Source: Leptodactylus fallax (lineage: Eukaryota; Chordata; Amphibia; Anura; Leptodactylidae). From it: 64,000 nucleotides of DNA. Where the stretch lies: the NCBI GenBank assembly GCA_947044405.1, contig CAMRHE010000167.1, forward strand, positions 930,001 through 994,000, read 5' to 3'. The position numbers and the translations under genes are program-made. Each line of letters starts with the position of its first letter. The stretch's first letter is position 1. Of this stretch, positions 10,450 to 64,000 are shown one piece after another. The notes beneath the pieces are model-generated. The model saw only the letters and a program-made list of their open reading frames with translations. It was not told where the DNA came from and ran no database searches.

Positions 10450-11651
10450 CAAATTCTATAATGAATACGTTTATTGTCTTACAAAATTCATTGTCTAGAA
10501 ATATGGGATATACACGGGGGTGATGGGGAAAAGGGAGATCCCGGGGGATGGGCGGGTGATGTCGGCAGCTGTTACGTATTAAAAAAAAAATATAATAATA
10601 ATAATAATTGGACAGACATTTTATGCGCACATAGAGATAACCTGTATTAACCCTCATCGGTCCAGGAGGGGGCGACACAACACCCCTCCTAAACCTGGAG
10701 AGTATGAAGCTTTTAATACAAAAAAAAAAAGAAAAAACAAAACATGATATTTCCAGCACGTGATCCAAGTAATACTGACTTCTGAATTGGACTTGCTAGT
10801 GATACAACGCACCGTAGCGTCATAATCCCGATCGATCTGCTGGGAGAAGTGGATATGTATTTTAATATTCTCAATTGACTAAGTGTCTAAGGCACCGTTT
10901 ATGTCATTAAATATTTTTTTTTTTATATACTTTTTTCAGGTTTTTAAAAATCTTTAAGTGGGATCTGAGCAAAGTGCTAATCACTAATCGAAACACAATT
11001 TGGATAGAACTGATCCAAACTACCAACGTCACAAGTGTTGGCAGAATGCGGAATGGCTGGCGCCAGGCGACTCAGAAAAACGTACACAGTCTGTGCCCGA
11101 CCCAGATTCCTACAGTTAATGAAAAAAATCTGGCAGATTCACAGTTTAGTCATGAAACTTCTGTTCTGCAGTCCACCACAGACTGGAAGAGAGAGGGACC
11201 TGATACAACATGCAAAATGGGGTAGGAATCGCACGTCTTCCCTTCACCCCCGTCATCGCCCACATGGGATATGGACATGTAGTGTAGGCTTGATTTATCC
11301 ACATGATGCTAGAAAGAAAAAAAAAAGCAAAAAAAGTCTTAAAACAGACGCCTTAAAAGGAAATGTAGAGTCGGAATAAGTAAATCTCTTTGATGCCTGC
11401 CTTCGGTGTATGTGGGTGAAGGAAAGTTGTCTTCACCGCCTTCCTGCAGAAATCGAGAAATTCTGCCGGAAACTGGTTCAAAACGGATTTGTGTTTTAGC
11501 ATTAGAAAGACCAAAGCCATCTGGAGAGAATTGCGATACAGACTCCTCCAGAATGGCGGACCCCTTGCTGCTTTTACGAGCAGTTTAATGTCCCTTCATT
11601 CTTGCTCCCTAGGCGGCCCTGATTCGGGCAGAGGAATGCTGGGGAAGGAAG
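10450..11651 (-). other. MYH10: MYH10 3' UTR
   Basis: Follows the TGA at 11652-11654 on the minus strand. AATAAA occurs at 10470-10475 (plus-strand TTTATT), the first canonical signal downstream of the stop. A cleavage site near 10450 would give a UTR of about 1.2 kb. A (TAA)n stretch lies at 10591-10609. The extent is inferred. Confidence 0.55.
10470..10475 (-). terminator. MYH10: Candidate MYH10 polyadenylation signal AATAAA
   Basis: First AATAAA on the minus strand after the MYH10 stop codon, in an AT-rich stretch. Called by motif and position only. Confidence 0.5.
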
Positions 11652-61430
<49,779 letters not shown>

Positions 61431-64000
61431 CTAGACACCGAGAAAGAGAAAATAACCGTAATTAAAACCTCGTCTACAGTAACTGACTAATACCCTATTC
61501 GTGTGTGCAACGATGACAACCGTAATAAAACACGCCATTAACTCCGAGGAGCGTAATTAATATATCAAACCAGCAAAAATTTACACAACAGCACCAGCGG
61601 CAATACTCTTCATTACTACAATGAGGGGCCGTGCCATTATGTCCAAACAACTCCCAAAGTGTCCACCAGGAGGCAGAAAAACAATTTGTTATATGTGCCC
61701 CTCCCCTTTGGCAATGTTCTCAGCCATTCAGCAAATCCGTAAGGGGTCATATGACTCTACAATCCTGACCAACAAACAGGAAGAACTTTGTTTCTAAGTA
61801 CGAGGGTGAAGGTTCTTCACTGAAAATCTCCAACAGTTTTGTGTCTACAGTTCATATACATTTGTGTTTCCATGGTAACAGACTACAAACCAACACTGTG
61901 TAGTCTGACCTCCACTCCCTCTGCCATTTTTTATTGGTAACCCACAGAATCTATAAGAGTGTAGTAACCCATGACAGCAGGATCAGAGTTCGACTACAGA
62001 CCTGCAAGTTTGCACAGGAGCTGTAAACACAAAACGGTTGAAGATTTATAAATCAGGACTATTTACAAAGTTGCTCCTTTGACATTCTAGGTGCAGGCCC
62101 CATAGACGCTGAATGAAGAGGTAGCACCATGCATTGAGGTGGAACGGGACTTAGGAACCCCATCCATGTGATTGGTGGGGGTCCAAGGAATCCCATGGAT
62201 GTACTTTGCAGAAGATAACTGGAACCAGTTATAGTTTCAGTAAGATAGGGGAAAACTTAATGATGGTTTTGGGGGTCTGTCTGTTGGGACCCCACTGCTC
62301 CCAACTACAGTTTCCCTGTCCTGATGTGGCAGGCAGAGCTTGCGCCCTGCCATTTGATTCATTATCTATGGGATCGCCGGAGATAGCCAAGTGCTGTACT
62401 GTGTACTTTGTTCTCGGGATCGTGGGGGTCCCAGCGGGCATAACTTCAAACCTTGGTACAATTAAGGGGTTATTAGGCAATCCCTACCTGAAAGAAGGGT
62501 TCCCTAACTGTAAGTAAATCACAAACCACCTTCCCTGTGATCAGCTGTAATCTACAGGGAAATCTGGCAGTAAGTGTTCAATTTCCCTGCAGCACCACCA
62601 CAGAGGAAGTGAAGTATGACACAGTGTCCAGTAACATCAATGGGTGTCTCTATAACGCAGGACAGGTTGGGTCCTCCAGTTAGAGGACACTCTTTGTAAC
62701 AGATCTCCACTTGATCCTGAATGGAGAACCCCCACCCCTCTCCATGAATTCAGAACTCCCTAATACGCTGCACAAAAGTAGAAAATTCCTTTAATATATA
62801 AAAAAAAAATTATTAATTTAGAAATGTTTTCACTACAACAAACTCTGCTCCATCTGCGCAGACACTTCTAACTGTACACGGGGAGGGCCAGAGGCTGATA
62901 AGTCATAGCCTGCGGAGGCCACACATCTCCTTATCTTCCCTCCACAAGGCACTCAGGCCATTCATTCAAGACCAGCACAGTCACTTCAAGGGAGAGACCA
63001 CAGCGATGACAATGGGGGTTTGCAAAATATGGGCATCTGCCCTGTTACACCCTGGGCGAGGAGAACTAACAAGTACAGGCCACACACAAAATCTACTGGT
63101 TCACCGCTCATGGCCTTCAACTTCACAGGTTTCCCGTCACTGCACACAACCAGAGCTGCACTCCTACATAAACCAATCCTAGTCTGATTTAGTTACTCCA
63201 AGAGTAAAGAAATCAGGCAATACCTTTTAGAGGCTGAGTATATTATATATCATATTAGTTACTCCAGTCTTACTCTAGTCTTTAGTGCAGTTGCCCTGCA
63301 GTCCTATGTAAAGCCACAAATATCTTGAAGTCATGGAAAAGAGAACATCAGCTCTGCTACATCCATGCCATGTCCGCACTATACAAAACCCACCTGCTCC
63401 ACATCAGAAGTTGTAACACACTGTGCTACACCCCTACATATGGAGAGTACCTGCATCTCTGCTCACCTTGAGAATACTGGCCCAGGAATAGAATGCTAGA
63501 ATAGCTGCTTAGACTGACACACCAGAACGGTAATAAAAGAGTGAGCAAAGGTGGAATGTAAAGCTGAATATTGATTTATTTGCCATTCAGGAACTGTTGA
63601 AAGCTGGGTGCATAAAGCGATGTCAATGACCACCGGCATCAGTCAATGTGCGGGTTTATTCACCCAGCAAAAACACAACCCCTTGGAAACAGAAGGGGTC
63701 CAGCTCTGCTGAGAAAACACGGTGCGATTTCTACTTCTGTTTACTCAGAGAATTCTTTCTCCATCACGAAAGGCCCCCGAGATGTGTGGGAAAGTGCGGC
63801 CGGAGCTGGGGTCGAGCGACTACAGCCTGATTATTCCGCTCCGTGCAGAAAGTCTCATTATTTTATCGGGTGACAGCATTGATAGAACACAGCTGAGGCA
63901 GCGAGGAGTGGGCCGTGTGGTGCCGTCTCACCGGTGCCCTCCATGGATACTGGCGCCATGCCACAATGATTAGATGGCGGGGCAGGATCACCAGATCAGC
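61431..64000 (-). other. MYH10: MYH10 intron 2 (partial)
   Basis: No exon is recognised. The ATG-bearing exon expected upstream (about 115 codons in other vertebrates) is not here, so the gene continues past the right edge. No other gene or mobile element recognised. Confidence 0.7.

Noticed and set aside
62206..62517. 103-codon frame in the right-hand region, considered as a missing MYH10 5' exon
   Set aside because: Wrong strand, and no similarity to the myosin N-terminus.

Overview
The window is vertebrate nuclear DNA, most likely from a frog. It holds a spliced non-muscle myosin heavy chain gene with conserved vertebrate exon phases, intronless TRIM genes, Tc1/mariner and hAT elements, LINE fragments and long intronic minisatellites of a type common in anurans. 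The frog assignment is inference; no species is claimed.

Region 1-10 kb holds two related TRIM loci facing each other. The plus-strand locus (1985-3904) is one open exon coding for 639 residues with an unusual layout: three complete RING fingers in a row, two B-boxes, a coiled coil and a C-terminal PRY-SPRY domain. The minus-strand locus (7668-9043) has one RING, a B-box and a coiled coil, but a frameshift and an in-frame stop break its PRY-SPRY part. LINE fragments and a small hAT-type MITE lie between them.

From about 10.45 kb to the right edge the minus strand is MYH10 (non-muscle myosin heavy chain IIB). All 39 coding exons corresponding to vertebrate exons 3 to 41 can be placed to the base. 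Together they encode 1865 residues, from the motor segment just before the P-loop to the C-terminal non-helical tailpiece. The ATG exon lies beyond 64000. Two extra in-frame microexons of 30 and 18 nt sit between exons 5 and 6 and would add 16 residues to loop 1 beside the ATP site. The 30-nt exon has a GC donor and a perfect TACTAAC branch-point match. A TGCATG (Rbfox-type) motif lies downstream of both.

The MYH10 introns carry most of the other structure: four blocks of a 97-bp minisatellite in two orientations, a 3.4-kb array of a 42-bp unit with internal segmental duplication, a 35-bp array next to poly-G and poly-T sequence, a near-intact Tc1-like transposon inserted at a TA inside a 97-bp block, a second internally deleted Tc1 element, a 1.25-kb non-autonomous hAT element with a perfect 8-bp target duplication, a 394-bp fold-back element flanked by TTA, and several dispersed fold-back repeats. 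No RNA gene and no CRISPR array were recognised.
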